Of a DNA stretch of 64,000 nucleotides, positions 38,212-46,801 are shown one piece after another. The notes under the pieces were generated by a model, which ran no database searches, had not been told where the DNA came from, and saw only the letters and a list, made by a program, of their open reading frames with translations. Position 1 is the first letter of the stretch. Every line of letters begins with the position of its first letter. A program made the position numbers and the translations under genes. The stretch covers positions 186,001-250,000 of the forward strand of contig CAWARA010000020.1 of NCBI GenBank assembly GCA_963784195.1. Direction: 5' to 3'. The stretch is from CAVQAH01 sp963784195. GTDB lineage: Bacteria; Acidobacteriota; Vicinamibacteria; Vicinamibacterales; 2-12-FULL-66-21.

Positions 38212-39178
38212 GCCCAGATGGCTGGAACGAACGCAAACGGAGCGAATGGCCCTGACACCGTGACCCGCTCCGCAGGCCGTGCCTCTGAAGCAGCTGCCTG
38301 CACGAGCTCGACGTAGTCACCCGAGCGGCCTTTCGGGATCAGATGGTGCAGAACAGCTCGATTCGGGCGTCCCTGTTCAAGGAATTCACGCGTGGCAATT
38401 GCGCGCACACGGTTGCAGATCCGCTCGGCAACTCTCGGGAGAGGACCTTGCTGCGCGGCGCGCCGCCGCTCGAGATAGGCGGTTCCTGATGGATCCGCAC
38501 CCTTCAGATCTTTGCCGGCCGGCTCGCGTCCGAAGACACGAACGGTCATCTGTTCATGCCCGCGAACGCTGGCGAGCGCTTCTGTCAGGATCTGACATCG
38601 AAGCTGAACGATGCGAAACAACTCCTGCTCTTCGATGAAGGCTCCAAACCGCACCGGGAGGATCGCGTCGAACCGCTGCGCCAGCGCGGCAACGATCTCG
38701 TGCTGCACTTTCAGGGAAGACTCCGACAGTTCAGGCAAGTCCTCGCGCAGTTCGACCGCAGCATAGATGCTGCCGGTTGACGATTGGTGGCACTCCACGA
38801 TGCTGACCGTTCGGCTGGCGATGCGGAAACTGCGTGCCCGCTGTTCGACCAGCGCGTACACGTAGACCCGCCTCATTTTGCGGTCTCTCGGCAGCAGCCT
38901 GTCTGCTGCGCACAACAGCGCCGACAGCCGGACGTAAACGAGATCGACGTTCGCCAGGGCGAGAACGAGATCGGCGTTCAGCACGACGCCGCGGTTGAGC
39001 AGATTGTCGAGCACGTCGAGCAGCGAAGCCTCCGACTCGTCGATAATGCGCGCGACCTGCGCACGCGGCGGAGGTGGCCGTTTTAGGACCGCGGCGACGG
39101 CGGAGGCGCTGGTGGCCGCACCAGTTTTGGCGGCCGTGCACGAGAAACGGTCGAGTGCCGCAAAGGACGACGGCTCAC
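38208..39178 (-). CDS. GvpA-like / GvpF-L fusion protein, frameshift near N-terminus
   Basis: The readable frame runs ARIIDESEASLLDVLDNLLNRGVVLNADLV, then LANVDLVYVRLSALLCAADRLLP, a GvpA-family (GvpS/M-like) domain. Without a stop it continues at MRRVYVYALVEQ into a GvpF/L domain with FDAILPVRFGAF and the SGPFAPFAFVP end. So one chain appears to join a shell-like and a GvpF-like module. No ATG/GTG/TTG opens this frame. The GTG at 39178 overlapping the upstream stop (GTGA) reads MSRRPLRHSTV and joins if one G is added at the GG of 39089-39090. A normal two-gene arrangement would need TGA at the ATGA seen around the GvpF start, which this frame avoids. Confidence 0.7.
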
Positions 39179-39948
39179 GCGGCGGAATCTCCGCCGTGAA
39201 CGAAATGATAGGGAGGCCAGGGGCCTGTCAGGATCAGCTCCGCGCCCGCGGCGCCGCACGTCGTCGCAGCCTTCGCAGCCGCCGATTTGAACTTCGTTCT
39301 CCGTAGCACGGGCACCAGGAACGCGGCGTCCAGCACTGGAGGCGTCGCTGCTGCCTCCAGCGGCTCACGCCGCCTGATCTCGCGCGCGAGCTTGCCGAGA
39401 GCGCGCAAGGCGTCGTCGGCCGCTCGAACAATCTGCTGAGACTGTTCGCGCACGGCGTCGCGCGCACGCTTCTTCTCTGCGAGGAACGCCAACCCGGACG
39501 TCGAGGCCTTTCCCTTGGCCGTGGTGATGGTGTGAGCCCCTCTCGTGATCCTGACGCCCCATTCCTGGCAGCCCTTGATGCGTTTGAGGATGCTGCCGAG
39601 ATCCCGTCGCCGTTCTCGCATCGCCTCGCGGGCCCGTTCGTCGCTCGAAAAGATCGTGAAGAGCTTCATCGGAATGACGGTCGCGCCGGCGACCCTCGCG
39701 AACCGTTCGACAACCGCCTCGTGAGCGACGGCGACGCGAGACACCCAGTCGAGATCGCGCAATCCACGCTCGATGCTCTCCGTACCATAGTTCGGCAGCG
39801 GCACGTCGGCGCACACCATCCAGAGGCCCTTCTCGATATCAACCAGCCGAGGCAACGACGCACCGCCAAGTCCCGATGGGCCCCGCGTCACCCGTGGACG
39901 TGTGCTTCGCTGAACGATGCAGTAGACGTAGGTGGCGATTCCAGCCAT
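39175..39948 (-). CDS. gvpF: Gas vesicle protein GvpF/GvpL family
   Basis: 257 residues. ATYVYCIVQ at the N-terminus, VAVAHEAVVERFARVAGATVIPMKLFTIFSSDERAREAM in the middle and ILTGPWPPYHFV at the C-terminus are the GvpF/L signatures. GvpF/L proteins bind GvpA and are thought to prevent its aggregation or nucleate shell growth. ATG at 39948. It is one of three GvpF/L domains in this cluster. The 66-base gap to the ATPase gene is the largest within the downstream part of the operon. Confidence 0.92.
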   Translation of the reverse strand: MAGIATYVYCIVQRSTRPRVTRGPSGLGGASLPRLVDIEKGLWMVCADVPLPNYGTESIERGLRDLDWVSRVAVAHEAVVERFARVAGATVIPMKLFTIFSSDERAREAMRERRRDLGSILKRIKGCQEWGVRITRGAHTITTAKGKASTSGLAFLAEKKRARDAVREQSQQIVRAADDALRALGKLAREIRRREPLEAAATPPVLDAAFLVPVLRRTKFKSAAAKAATTCGAAGAELILTGPWPPYHFVHGGDSAA

Positions 39949-40014
39949 GCGCCTAGGAAGAGGATGTCATGCAGCGTCGACGATGATATCAGGCCGTGGC
40001 TCGCGGGGGCGGCT

Positions 40015-42018
40015 TCAAATCCTGCCGGTCCACCAGGTCTTGCGCCATTGGGCAAGCTGCGCGGCCCCTCTCGGTCCGGGTGCCAATGCGGGCGCGACGA
40101 TCAGCCTCTCGATGTCGCTGGATCGAGCCGCCCTGCTTGCGGACCTGAGCTGCACCTCCTGATCTGCCGCTGCGCGGCGGCAGCGGCGGCAGTCACCGCG
40201 GCCCACGGCGTTCACGACGATCGCAGGCACGTGCACACGCAATGTCGACAAGGTCTCGAGAAGCCTTCTCGTTTCGGCGAGCGGAACAGCCGCGGGTCGT
40301 GTCACGACGACGAAGCTGGTCAGCTGTCGATCTGTCAGCAGGCCGCGCAGTCGGCGGATGCCTTTCGACATCTCGAGCAGCGCGGATCCCAGGTCGCCGA
40401 TGCCGGTGACGGGCTGGTACTTCAACACGATCGCCATCAGTGCCTTCACCCAGTCCTGGACGAGCTCCGGCATCTCGAGGAGGCGCACGGCATGTCCGGT
40501 CGGCGCCGAGTCCATGACGATCAGCTCGCGATTCGCGCGCGGGGCGTCGAGCAGACGGACGACGTCGAGGATGGCAGCCAGCTCGTCGAGGCCGGGAGGC
40601 GCAAGATCGAGCAGGCCCTGCACGACCCGGCGGTCGTGCGAGATATCGATCGACGATCCGGCAGTGGCCGTGTCGAACATCGCCGCAATCGCGTTCGAGC
40701 AGCGCTCGCGCAGCGAGGTCAGGGCACGTGCGGAATCAAGATGACGAACGCAAAGGTTCCGCGGTCCACCCGGCACGGACCGCGCGCGATCGGTGACGTC
40801 GAGATCGAACGCGTCTCCGAGCGAGTGCGCCGGGTCGATCGACAACAGCTGCACCTGGAGCTCGCGGTGCGATGCCGCGACGCCGAGGGCGATCGCCGCG
40901 GCGCACGTCGTCTTGCCGACGCCGCCTTTGCCGCCAAAAATCACGAGACGCGAGGCGAGCGGATCGAACGGCAGATCGGCCGGCGCCGATCGTCGTTCGC
41001 TCGTCCTGGCCGTGACGCGGACGAGTGGCCGAGCGACCTTCGTGTCGATCGTCGAATTTCTGCGCAGCTCACGCCCTACCGACTGGAGGGCCCGCAAACC
41101 GACCGGTTCCGTGTCGCGCGCGAGCACCTGGACGAAAGACGGGGCCCGGACACCCGGCGCGCCGCGGCGAAACCGCGAGGCCAGATGCGACATCGCGCTC
41201 GACTGATATCGCCTCGCTGCGCGACACCAGCGGCACGGCTCCGAAGGCACCGGCGTGATTCCGTTCACGATGATCCGCCCGACCGGAATGCGTTCGCGGG
41301 ACAACCATCCGACAGCGTCCAGGGTTTCCTCGACAGAGAGCTCCTCGGCCAATGTCACCCATGACACGTGGATTCGGCCGTCCGATCGCAGCAGCTCAGC
41401 GAGGCCTCGCGCATCATCCTGAAGTTCCCGGATCAACATGTCCGCATCGTCTGGCCGCCAGGCACCGCGCAGCGCTTCGACCATCACCCGGTGCTTCTCC
41501 TGCATGTGGTCGAAGACTTGCGCCACGCCGGCCATGGTGTCAGGCAGGGCAAGCATGCGCAGGGCGTGTCCCGTGGGGGCGGCGTCGATCACGATCGCAT
41601 CGTAGCGGCCCGACTCGCCGAATCGCAGCAGCTCGAGCAGCGCGGCGATCTCGTCGATGCCCGGCAGGGTCAACGACAGCAATGCGGCGATATCGCCCTC
41701 GTCGAGCCAGGTGCCGCGCAGGGCGATGGCCTCGAGCGTCGCACGCCGCTCGCGCAACCACCGGCGCATGGCACGCGCCGCGTCGATCTCCGTAGCAAAC
41801 AGAATCGCGCGGCCGGCGCGGATCCGGCGGGGCTGCGACGTCAGTCGCGCTTTCAGCACATCCCCAAGGGAAGGGGCCGGGTCGGTGGATACGACGAGCG
41901 TGCGTGCGCCATCAGCCGCAAGTGTGAGGGCATGCGCTGCCGCGCAGGTGGTCTTGCCGACACCGCCCTTGCCGCCGAAGAGGTGGTAGGTCGTGTCCGG
42001 TCCCGGCCGCCGTGCGCC
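40015..42018 (-). CDS. Two-domain ArsA/Get3-like ATPase in gas-vesicle cluster
   Basis: About 667 residues. Each half has a deviant Walker A: HLFGGKGGVGKTTCAAAHAL near 41920-41985 and LVIFGGKGGVGKTTCAAAIA near 40890-40930. Each also has a switch region (DAAPTGHALRMLALP, DSAPTGHAVRLLEMPE) and a CxxC pair (PCRWC, DCRRC). This is the ArsA/Get3 family, whose members use ATP to move arsenite or to chaperone membrane-inserting proteins. The N-terminal P-loop lies before the first in-frame GTG (41859), yet no ATG/GTG/TTG occurs in frame back to the gvpG stop, so the start is unresolved and an indel is likely. No arsenic genes are nearby. It could serve as the energy source for vesicle assembly, replacing GvpN. 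Confidence 0.85.
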   Translation of the reverse strand, partial: GARRPGPDTTYHLFGGKGGVGKTTCAAAHALTLAADGARTLVVSTDPAPSLGDVLKARLTSQPRRIRAGRAILFATEIDAARAMRRWLRERRATLEAIALRGTWLDEGDIAALLSLTLPGIDEIAALLELLRFGESGRYDAIVIDAAPTGHALRMLALPDTMAGVAQVFDHMQEKHRVMVEALRGAWRPDDADMLIRELQDDARGLAELLRSDGRIHVSWVTLAEELSVEETLDAVGWLSRERIPVGRIIVNGITPVPSEPCRWCRAARRYQSSAMSHLASRFRRGAPGVRAPSFVQVLARDTEPVGLRALQSVGRELRRNSTIDTKVARPLVRVTARTSERRSAPADLPFDPLASRLVIFGGKGGVGKTTCAAAIALGVAASHRELQVQLLSIDPAHSLGDAFDLDVTDRARSVPGGPRNLCVRHLDSARALTSLRERCSNAIAAMFDTATAGSSIDISHDRRVVQGLLDLAPPGLDELAAILDVVRLLDAPRANRELIVMDSAPTGHAVRLLEMPELVQDWVKALMAIVLKYQPVTGIGDLGSALLEMSKGIRRLRGLLTDRQLTSFVVVTRPAAVPLAETRRLLETLSTLRVHVPAIVVNAVGRGDCRRCRRAAADQEVQLRSASRAARSSDIERLIVAPALAPGPRGAAQLAQWRKTWWTGRI

Positions 42019-42353
42019 TACTCGTGCTCGTCGCCACCGAAGGACGCTTCGATGCCGGTGACCTTGTAATCCTTGGGTGAGATGGCCGCGGCGTCGCCGC
42101 CCTGGCGCCGCTCGCGAATCTCGCGAAGTCTCGCGAGGATGTCCGACTCCAGGCGTTCGAATTCCTCCTGCTCGATCTCTCCGAGCTCGAGCCGCAGCTG
42201 GGCGGCGAGGAGTTGTTCGCGAAGGGCGGTATCGTCGTTGAGCTCGGTGTCGACGGCCGCAGCGACCTTGTCGAGCACGAACCGCAGTCCGCCGATCAGG
42301 AGGCTGTCGATGATGAACACGTTGTCGTCGCGTCCGGCTTTATGCCGGACCAC
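42018..42353 (-). CDS. gvpG: Gas vesicle protein GvpG
   Basis: 111 residues from the GTG at 42353. VFIIDSLLIGGLRFVLDKVAAAV, then LREQLLAAQLRLELGEIEQEEFERLESDILARL, is the GvpG pattern: a short hydrophobic start followed by a long charged helix. A GTG at 42320 would give MFIIDSLLIGGL, the usual family N-terminus, and may be the real start. GvpG is a small accessory protein in many gvp clusters. It starts 10 bases after the gvpL stop. Confidence 0.92.
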   Translation of the reverse strand: MVRHKAGRDDNVFIIDSLLIGGLRFVLDKVAAAVDTELNDDTALREQLLAAQLRLELGEIEQEEFERLESDILARLREIRERRQGGDAAAISPKDYKVTGIEASFGGDEHE

Positions 42354-42363
42354 CCTATCCTTC

Positions 42364-43317
42364 TTAATGCGCGCGCTCGAGCTTCAGCCGGATGTTGACG
42401 AAATTGTACGGCGGCCACGGCCCCGTGTACTTGAACGTCAGCTTGTCGTAGCGCAATCCAATGTCCTTCACGCGGCCGTCGAAGGCGTGCTCGGCGTCGC
42501 GGCTGACGAGGAAGGCGGCGTTCATGATCATCCGATCGCCAATCGGCTTGTTCGAGCGCGAGGCGACCGAGACGTCGCGCAGCGCCTGGAAGATCTCGTT
42601 GACGTAACGCTCCGACCTCGCCTGCAGTGCCGCGTCAATCAGACGGCCGTACTGCATGCGGGCGAAGTAGGTCGATCCCTTCTGCGAGGATATCTCTCCC
42701 TTGAGACGCCGGATGTCTTCGTCCTCTTCCTCGATCTCGCGGATGATCTGCTCGCGGTCCCACAGCACCTTCAGGCCGAACTCGAACTTGCCAGCCATCT
42801 TGTTCAGCACATCGGTGAACGCGTCATACGCCGACCGCAACAGTTCCATGATGTCGTCGTCGGTCTTGAATACCGTGCCGAAGGACATCGGGATCACCGT
42901 GTGCTGCTGCATCACCGTTTCGTTGACCCGCTGATGGGCGAGCACGTTGTCGCGCGTCGGATCCTGGACGACCATTGGCGTGTTGGAGACGACAGCCGCG
43001 ATGTCCTTGTAGTGCACCGTCTGCACTTCGGCGGGGTCAGACCCGATGCCCAACGGCCCGAACCGCAGCTGCCGCGCCGACTTGATGATGCAGTAGACGT
43101 ACTTGCCTTCGTTGTTGTCGTCAGACGATGCGGCTTTTTCGGCCCCGGGCGATGCGGTGCGCGACGCGGTGGGCATGCGCACGCGCTCGAGCTTTCCACG
43201 CGATGTGGGCGTGACGGCCGCGCGGGCGGCGCGTTCGCGTGCGGGGAGCGTCGTCGATCGGCTTGCGGACTTGGTCCTCCCACCGGACTTCGGTTTCGAC
43301 TTCTGACTCTTGGCCAT
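42364..43317 (-). CDS. gvpL: Gas vesicle protein GvpL/GvpF family with basic N-terminal extension
   Basis: 317 residues. A Lys/Ser/Arg-rich low-complexity region (1-~68) precedes the GvpF/L domain: KYVYCIIKSARQLRFGPLGI, HQRVNETVMQQHTVIPMSFGTVFK, and KYTGPWPPYNFVNIRLKLERAH. The basic extension, absent in the other two copies, may bind nucleic acid, membrane or acidic shell proteins. It contains RLKGEISSQKGSTYFARMQ, typical of this family. It lies just downstream of the response-regulator gene. Confidence 0.93.
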   Translation of the reverse strand: MAKSQKSKPKSGGRTKSASRSTTLPARERAARAAVTPTSRGKLERVRMPTASRTASPGAEKAASSDDNNEGKYVYCIIKSARQLRFGPLGIGSDPAEVQTVHYKDIAAVVSNTPMVVQDPTRDNVLAHQRVNETVMQQHTVIPMSFGTVFKTDDDIMELLRSAYDAFTDVLNKMAGKFEFGLKVLWDREQIIREIEEEDEDIRRLKGEISSQKGSTYFARMQYGRLIDAALQARSERYVNEIFQALRDVSVASRSNKPIGDRMIMNAAFLVSRDAEHAFDGRVKDIGLRYDKLTFKYTGPWPPYNFVNIRLKLERAH

Positions 43318-43337
43318 GGATGTACGGGTGTGCGGGC

Positions 43338-43766
43338 TTACTTGGCTCTATGCGGTCGTGCCGGACGCCGGACCGTTTCGGCCTTACGCGCGGCCAGCAT
43401 CCGCTGAATCTCTGCCACCAGCGCATCGGGCAGACACGGCTTGGTGACGAACGAATCACACCCGGCCTGCCGCGCGCCTTCGGCGTGACCGGCGAGCGCG
43501 TGACCCGTCAGCGCCACCACCGGGATATGCCGTGTGCGATCGTCGAGTTTCAATCTCCGTGTCGCCTCCCAGCCATCCATCTTCGGGAGCGCCAGGTCCA
43601 TCAGGATGATGTCCGGCATCAACTCGAGGGTCTTGTCGATCGCCTCGAACCCGTTGGTCGCTTCCGCGACACGGAACCCGGAGAACTGCAGGTAGGCCGC
43701 GTACATTTCACGGGCGTCTTGATAGTCCTCGACGACCAGCACGAGCGGACTCGCGAGATCTGTCAT
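43338..43766 (-). CDS. Response regulator, single receiver domain
   Basis: 142 residues. VLVVEDYQDAREMY gives the acidic pocket, DIILMDLALPKMDGWEATRRLK contains the phospho-acceptor aspartate, VVALTGHA the Thr/Ser and FVTKPCLPDALV the conserved Lys. There is no DNA-binding output domain, so it acts by protein contact or as a phospho-shuttle. It lies between the sensor kinase gene and gvpL and is the likely partner of that kinase. An in-frame TTG at 43775 is a less likely start. Confidence 0.9.
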   Translation of the reverse strand: MTDLASPLVLVVEDYQDAREMYAAYLQFSGFRVAEATNGFEAIDKTLELMPDIILMDLALPKMDGWEATRRLKLDDRTRHIPVVALTGHALAGHAEGARQAGCDSFVTKPCLPDALVAEIQRMLAARKAETVRRPARPHRAK

Positions 43767-43775
43767 GCCGTCCAA

Positions 43776-43855
43776 TGAACCTTTGTGTGAACCCGCGTGT
43801 GAACCATCGTCTGAACCTCGTGTGAACCGTCTGAACCTTCGTGTGAACCCCCGTC
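43776..43855. repeat. GTGAACC-word tandem tract between kinase and regulator genes
   Basis: Words such as TTTGTGTGAACCC, GCGTGTGAACCATCG, CTGAACCTCGTGTGAACC and TTCGTGTGAACCCCC follow one another in one direction. The same word family makes the inverted tract at 33389-33520, 10 kb away. Here it splits the gas-vesicle operon and may be a processing or attenuation site. Confidence 0.75.
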
Positions 43856-45985
43856 TTACCGTCTCCTCGGGCGCGCCGGCAACTTCAGCGTGAAGTTCGA
43901 CCCCTGCCCCACGGTGCTCTTCAGATCAATCGTGCCGCCGAGCATCTGCGCAAGTCGGCGGCAAATGGACAACCCGAGGCCGGTGCCGCCGTATCCCCGC
44001 GCGGGCGAACTGTCGAGCTGACGAAAATCCTCGAACACCTTGTTCTGCGACTCCACCGGGATGCCCACGCCGGTGTCTCGCACTTCGATCGAGACCATGC
44101 GGCCCGCCCCATCATACGACGCGGCGATGATCACAGAGCCGGCCGGCGTGAACTTGAGCGCGTTGCTCAGCAGGTTGAGCACGACCTGCTTCACCTTCTG
44201 GCGATCGCTCTTGAGCGGCGGCAGCTTGCCACGAGTCTTTGCAGTGACCTCGAGATTCGACCGTTTGATGATCGGCTCGAGCTCCGACATGACCTCGTTG
44301 ATGAGATCGGGAATCTTGAAGGTCGACAGGTTCAGCGGCATCCGCCCCGCTTCGATTCGGGTGATGTCCAGAATGTCGTTGATCAGGGCCAGCAGGTGAC
44401 GCGAGTTCGAATCGATGCGGCTGAGGCTCTTCCGCTGGGCGTCGGACACCTGCCCGGTGACCCCGTTCAGCAGCATGTGCGTGTAGCCGAGAATCGCGTT
44501 CAGCGGCGTTCTGAACTCGTGCGACATGTTCGCGAGAAACTGCGACTTCAGCGCCGAAGCCTGTTCGACCTCGATGTGCTGGCGTCTCAGCAACTCGTTT
44601 TGCTGCGCGAGCTCCGCCGTGGCTTCCTGCACCTTGCGTTCGAGCTCCGCCGAGCCCTGCTTCAGCTGCTCGTAAAGGCGGGCCTTGTCGATCGCTTCGG
44701 TGAGGTCGTGCAGAATCGTCACGACCCAGACCAACTCGCCCTGTTCCGAGAGGATCGTGCCCGCCAGCGCTTCGACCGGCAGCGAGCGGCCGGAGGCGGG
44801 ATCGGCGAGCTGAATCTCTCCGCGATATCGCTGCTCGCCCGTGCGCGTGAGCACGTTCGACACGAACGAGGTGAGGTTCGCGCCGTTCGCACGCACCCGG
44901 CGCTGCGCCGCGTCCGCCGCACTGACTGGCACGTTGAACAGCCGCTCTGCCGGCTCGTTCATCAAGACGATGTCCCCTTCCTGATCGGTGACCAGGATGG
45001 GATCGGCGACCGAATCGATGATCAGATCGAGCCGATGACGCTCGTCGCGAACCTCCGCCTGCGCGAGCCGAAACGTGCGGTAGCTTTCCTCGATCTCCTC
45101 GCGCGCCCGCGCAAGGTCGGTGATGTTCCGCAGGATCGAGACGACATAGGTACCCTGCCGCTCATCTTTCGCTCGCGAGCTCATGAGCTCGAACAGCAGA
45201 TCGGATCCCTCGAGCGGATCGACGAGCAGCAACTCGCGCCGCGACAGATCCGTATGCGCGACCGCGCTCGTCGACAGCGCCGCCGAAAACAGCATGTTGT
45301 TGAGCGCGACAGCCCGCCGCCACCCTTCGCTCGCGTCCTCGGGCGCCGCAAAGAGTTTTTCGGCATGCGTGTTCGCGATGATCAACTTGCCTTCCGTGTC
45401 GGTCAGCAGGATTGGGTCGGTCACCGCGTTGATGATGCTGTAAAGCAGCATCCGCTCCTGACCGAAGCGCGTCTCCGCCAGGAGCTGACGGCTGTGCAGG
45501 CGGCCCACCTGCTTCGACAGGAGACGGTTCAGCCACATCACATCGGGGTGGATCTCAGGTCCGCCTGAACTGACGATGAGGATGCCGTGACTCGTCTGAT
45601 CGTCGTCGGTGCGCAGCGGGACGACATGAAACACGCCGCCGTCAATCAGCGTGCGAAAGCCACCAACGTTGTCGAAGTAGATCGGATCGCTGCCGCTCAT
45701 CGCCCGGACGAACGGATGCGATGAGTCATCGAGGCTGATGTAGAAGTCGGCGACCGCGGCCGTGGAGAGACCGTGTTCGGCGACGAGCACGAGATGCGGA
45801 CCGGCAGGCTCGATCATGGCCACAATCGCCTGCCGCGTGCCTACGTGGCTGGCGAGCCAGTCCACCGCATACCGGGCAGACGCCTGAAGATCGATGCTGT
45901 TCAGCAGAAACTCGGCGCATCCGAGCTTCGCCTCCAGATCGGCCTCCGACGTGACAGGCAGGACGGGAGCCACGAAGGGACGCAC
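43856..45985 (-). CDS. Sensor histidine kinase (GAF-like, two PAS, HisKA, HATPase)
   Basis: 709 residues, no membrane helix seen, so likely cytoplasmic. Residues ~1-170 form a GAF-like sensor. Two PAS repeats start DPILLTDTEGKLIIANTHAEKLF and DPILVTDQEGDIVLMNEPAERLF. A coiled coil leads to the H-box FLANMSHEFRTPLNAILGYTHM, and the ATPase has the N-box QVVLNLLSNALKFTP, DTGVGIP and GTGLGLSICRRL. GTG at 45985, four bases from the gvpA stop. It is embedded directly after gvpA, suggesting an internal energy, redox or light signal feeds into vesicle production. Confidence 0.92.
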   Translation of the reverse strand: MRPFVAPVLPVTSEADLEAKLGCAEFLLNSIDLQASARYAVDWLASHVGTRQAIVAMIEPAGPHLVLVAEHGLSTAAVADFYISLDDSSHPFVRAMSGSDPIYFDNVGGFRTLIDGGVFHVVPLRTDDDQTSHGILIVSSGGPEIHPDVMWLNRLLSKQVGRLHSRQLLAETRFGQERMLLYSIINAVTDPILLTDTEGKLIIANTHAEKLFAAPEDASEGWRRAVALNNMLFSAALSTSAVAHTDLSRRELLLVDPLEGSDLLFELMSSRAKDERQGTYVVSILRNITDLARAREEIEESYRTFRLAQAEVRDERHRLDLIIDSVADPILVTDQEGDIVLMNEPAERLFNVPVSAADAAQRRVRANGANLTSFVSNVLTRTGEQRYRGEIQLADPASGRSLPVEALAGTILSEQGELVWVVTILHDLTEAIDKARLYEQLKQGSAELERKVQEATAELAQQNELLRRQHIEVEQASALKSQFLANMSHEFRTPLNAILGYTHMLLNGVTGQVSDAQRKSLSRIDSNSRHLLALINDILDITRIEAGRMPLNLSTFKIPDLINEVMSELEPIIKRSNLEVTAKTRGKLPPLKSDRQKVKQVVLNLLSNALKFTPAGSVIIAASYDGAGRMVSIEVRDTGVGIPVESQNKVFEDFRQLDSSPARGYGGTGLGLSICRRLAQMLGGTIDLKSTVGQGSNFTLKLPARPRRR

Positions 45986-45988
45986 GCG

Positions 45989-46297
45989 CTAGGTCTCCGA
46001 CACGCGCCTCCGCGCGGTTGTGCGGCGAACTTTTGTCGCCGCCAACTCGGCGCGCAGCGCCGCGTTCTCGCTCGCGAGCTCGGCCTGGGGACGGGAAACC
46101 GGGGCCACCTGCCCAACGGCTTCCGAATACTTCAAATAGGTATCGATTGACGCCACGACAACGCGCGCTTCAACCGTGATCAGATCGATGCCCACGAGGG
46201 AAACCCGGACCCAGGCATCGATGACGATGCCCTTGTCCAGGACGCGGTCGAGCACGTCGATGAGGCTGGTGCCTCCCTGTTGTCGTTCAACTGCCAT
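45989..46297 (-). CDS. gvpA: Gas vesicle structural protein GvpA
   Basis: 102 residues. SLIDVLDRVLDKGIVIDAWVRVSLVGIDLITVEARVVVASIDTYLKYSEAVG is nearly the textbook GvpA core: a helix, two beta-strands and a helix that build the ribs of the vesicle shell. It has a longer C-terminal tail than the classic ~70-residue GvpA, with an Ala/Glu-rich coiled-coil-like segment and a basic Arg end. That may make it GvpJ-like or a variant shell protein. ATG at 46297. The kinase gene follows directly. Confidence 0.93.
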   Translation of the reverse strand: MAVERQQGGTSLIDVLDRVLDKGIVIDAWVRVSLVGIDLITVEARVVVASIDTYLKYSEAVGQVAPVSRPQAELASENAALRAELAATKVRRTTARRRVSET

Positions 46298-46336
46298 TCT
46301 GTGCTCCTGCTGGCCGTTCGCTGTGCCGACCCATCA

Positions 46337-46666
46337 CTACCGGCGGCGCTTGGGGACCGCCGTCGTCGATAGCGCCTCTACCTTACGCTCGAGCTCCCGT
46401 ATCTGCGCGCGCAAGGCCTCGTGTTCCGGAAGCATCCGACGCTCACTGCCCGGCGACAGGTCGCGGTCGTAACGCCACCAGTCGAGCCCGATCTCCTGCG
46501 CCTTGTCCAACGAACAGATCAGAAGCCGAATGCGAATCGTCAGCAGTTCGACTTCGGCGAGCGAAACCTTGATATCGCCGGCAATGACCAGTCCCTTGTC
46601 GAGCACGCGGTCGAGCACATCGACCAGCCCGGTCGAGCGATGGTGAGACGGAAGCTCGAGTGCCAT
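46337..46666 (-). CDS. gvpJ: Gas vesicle protein GvpJ-like (GvpA family)
   Basis: 109 residues from the ATG at 46666. STGLVDVLDRVLDKGLVIAGDIKVSLAEVELLTIRIRLLICSLDKAQEIGLDWW is the GvpJ-type variant of the GvpA fold; the DWW segment after the second helix is typical. The C-terminal region is a charged coiled coil (RAQIRELERKVEAL). GvpJ-like proteins are minor shell or tip components. First gvp gene of the operon; an upstream in-frame start at 46717 adds Arg-rich sequence without family support. Confidence 0.88.
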   Translation of the reverse strand: MALELPSHHRSTGLVDVLDRVLDKGLVIAGDIKVSLAEVELLTIRIRLLICSLDKAQEIGLDWWRYDRDLSPGSERRMLPEHEALRAQIRELERKVEALSTTAVPKRRR

Positions 46667-46801
46667 GCGCCCGCGACTATATCTCACGGGTAGTAGGCCG
46701 GGCAATCGCCGGCGCATCTACCGCATAGCACGACGTGAATGGCTGAGCTCCCGGCAACACCGCTACGGATCGACACGCCCTCTCGACGCGTTTCCTCGAC
46801 A

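Noticed and set aside
39532..41364. A 610-residue open frame on the plus strand opposite the ATPase and gvpF
   Set aside because: It is antisense to genes with clear P-loop and GvpF motifs, has Arg/His-rich composition typical of high-GC shadow frames, and shows no domain.
40015..42018. Arsenite-pump ATPase as part of arsenic resistance
   Set aside because: No arsB, arsR, arsC or arsD is present, and the gene sits between gvpG and gvpF in the same orientation, so arsenic transport is not supported.
43856..45985. Phytochrome-type light sensor
   Set aside because: The GAF-like region lacks a visible chromophore-binding cysteine motif, so a light role is left open rather than called.
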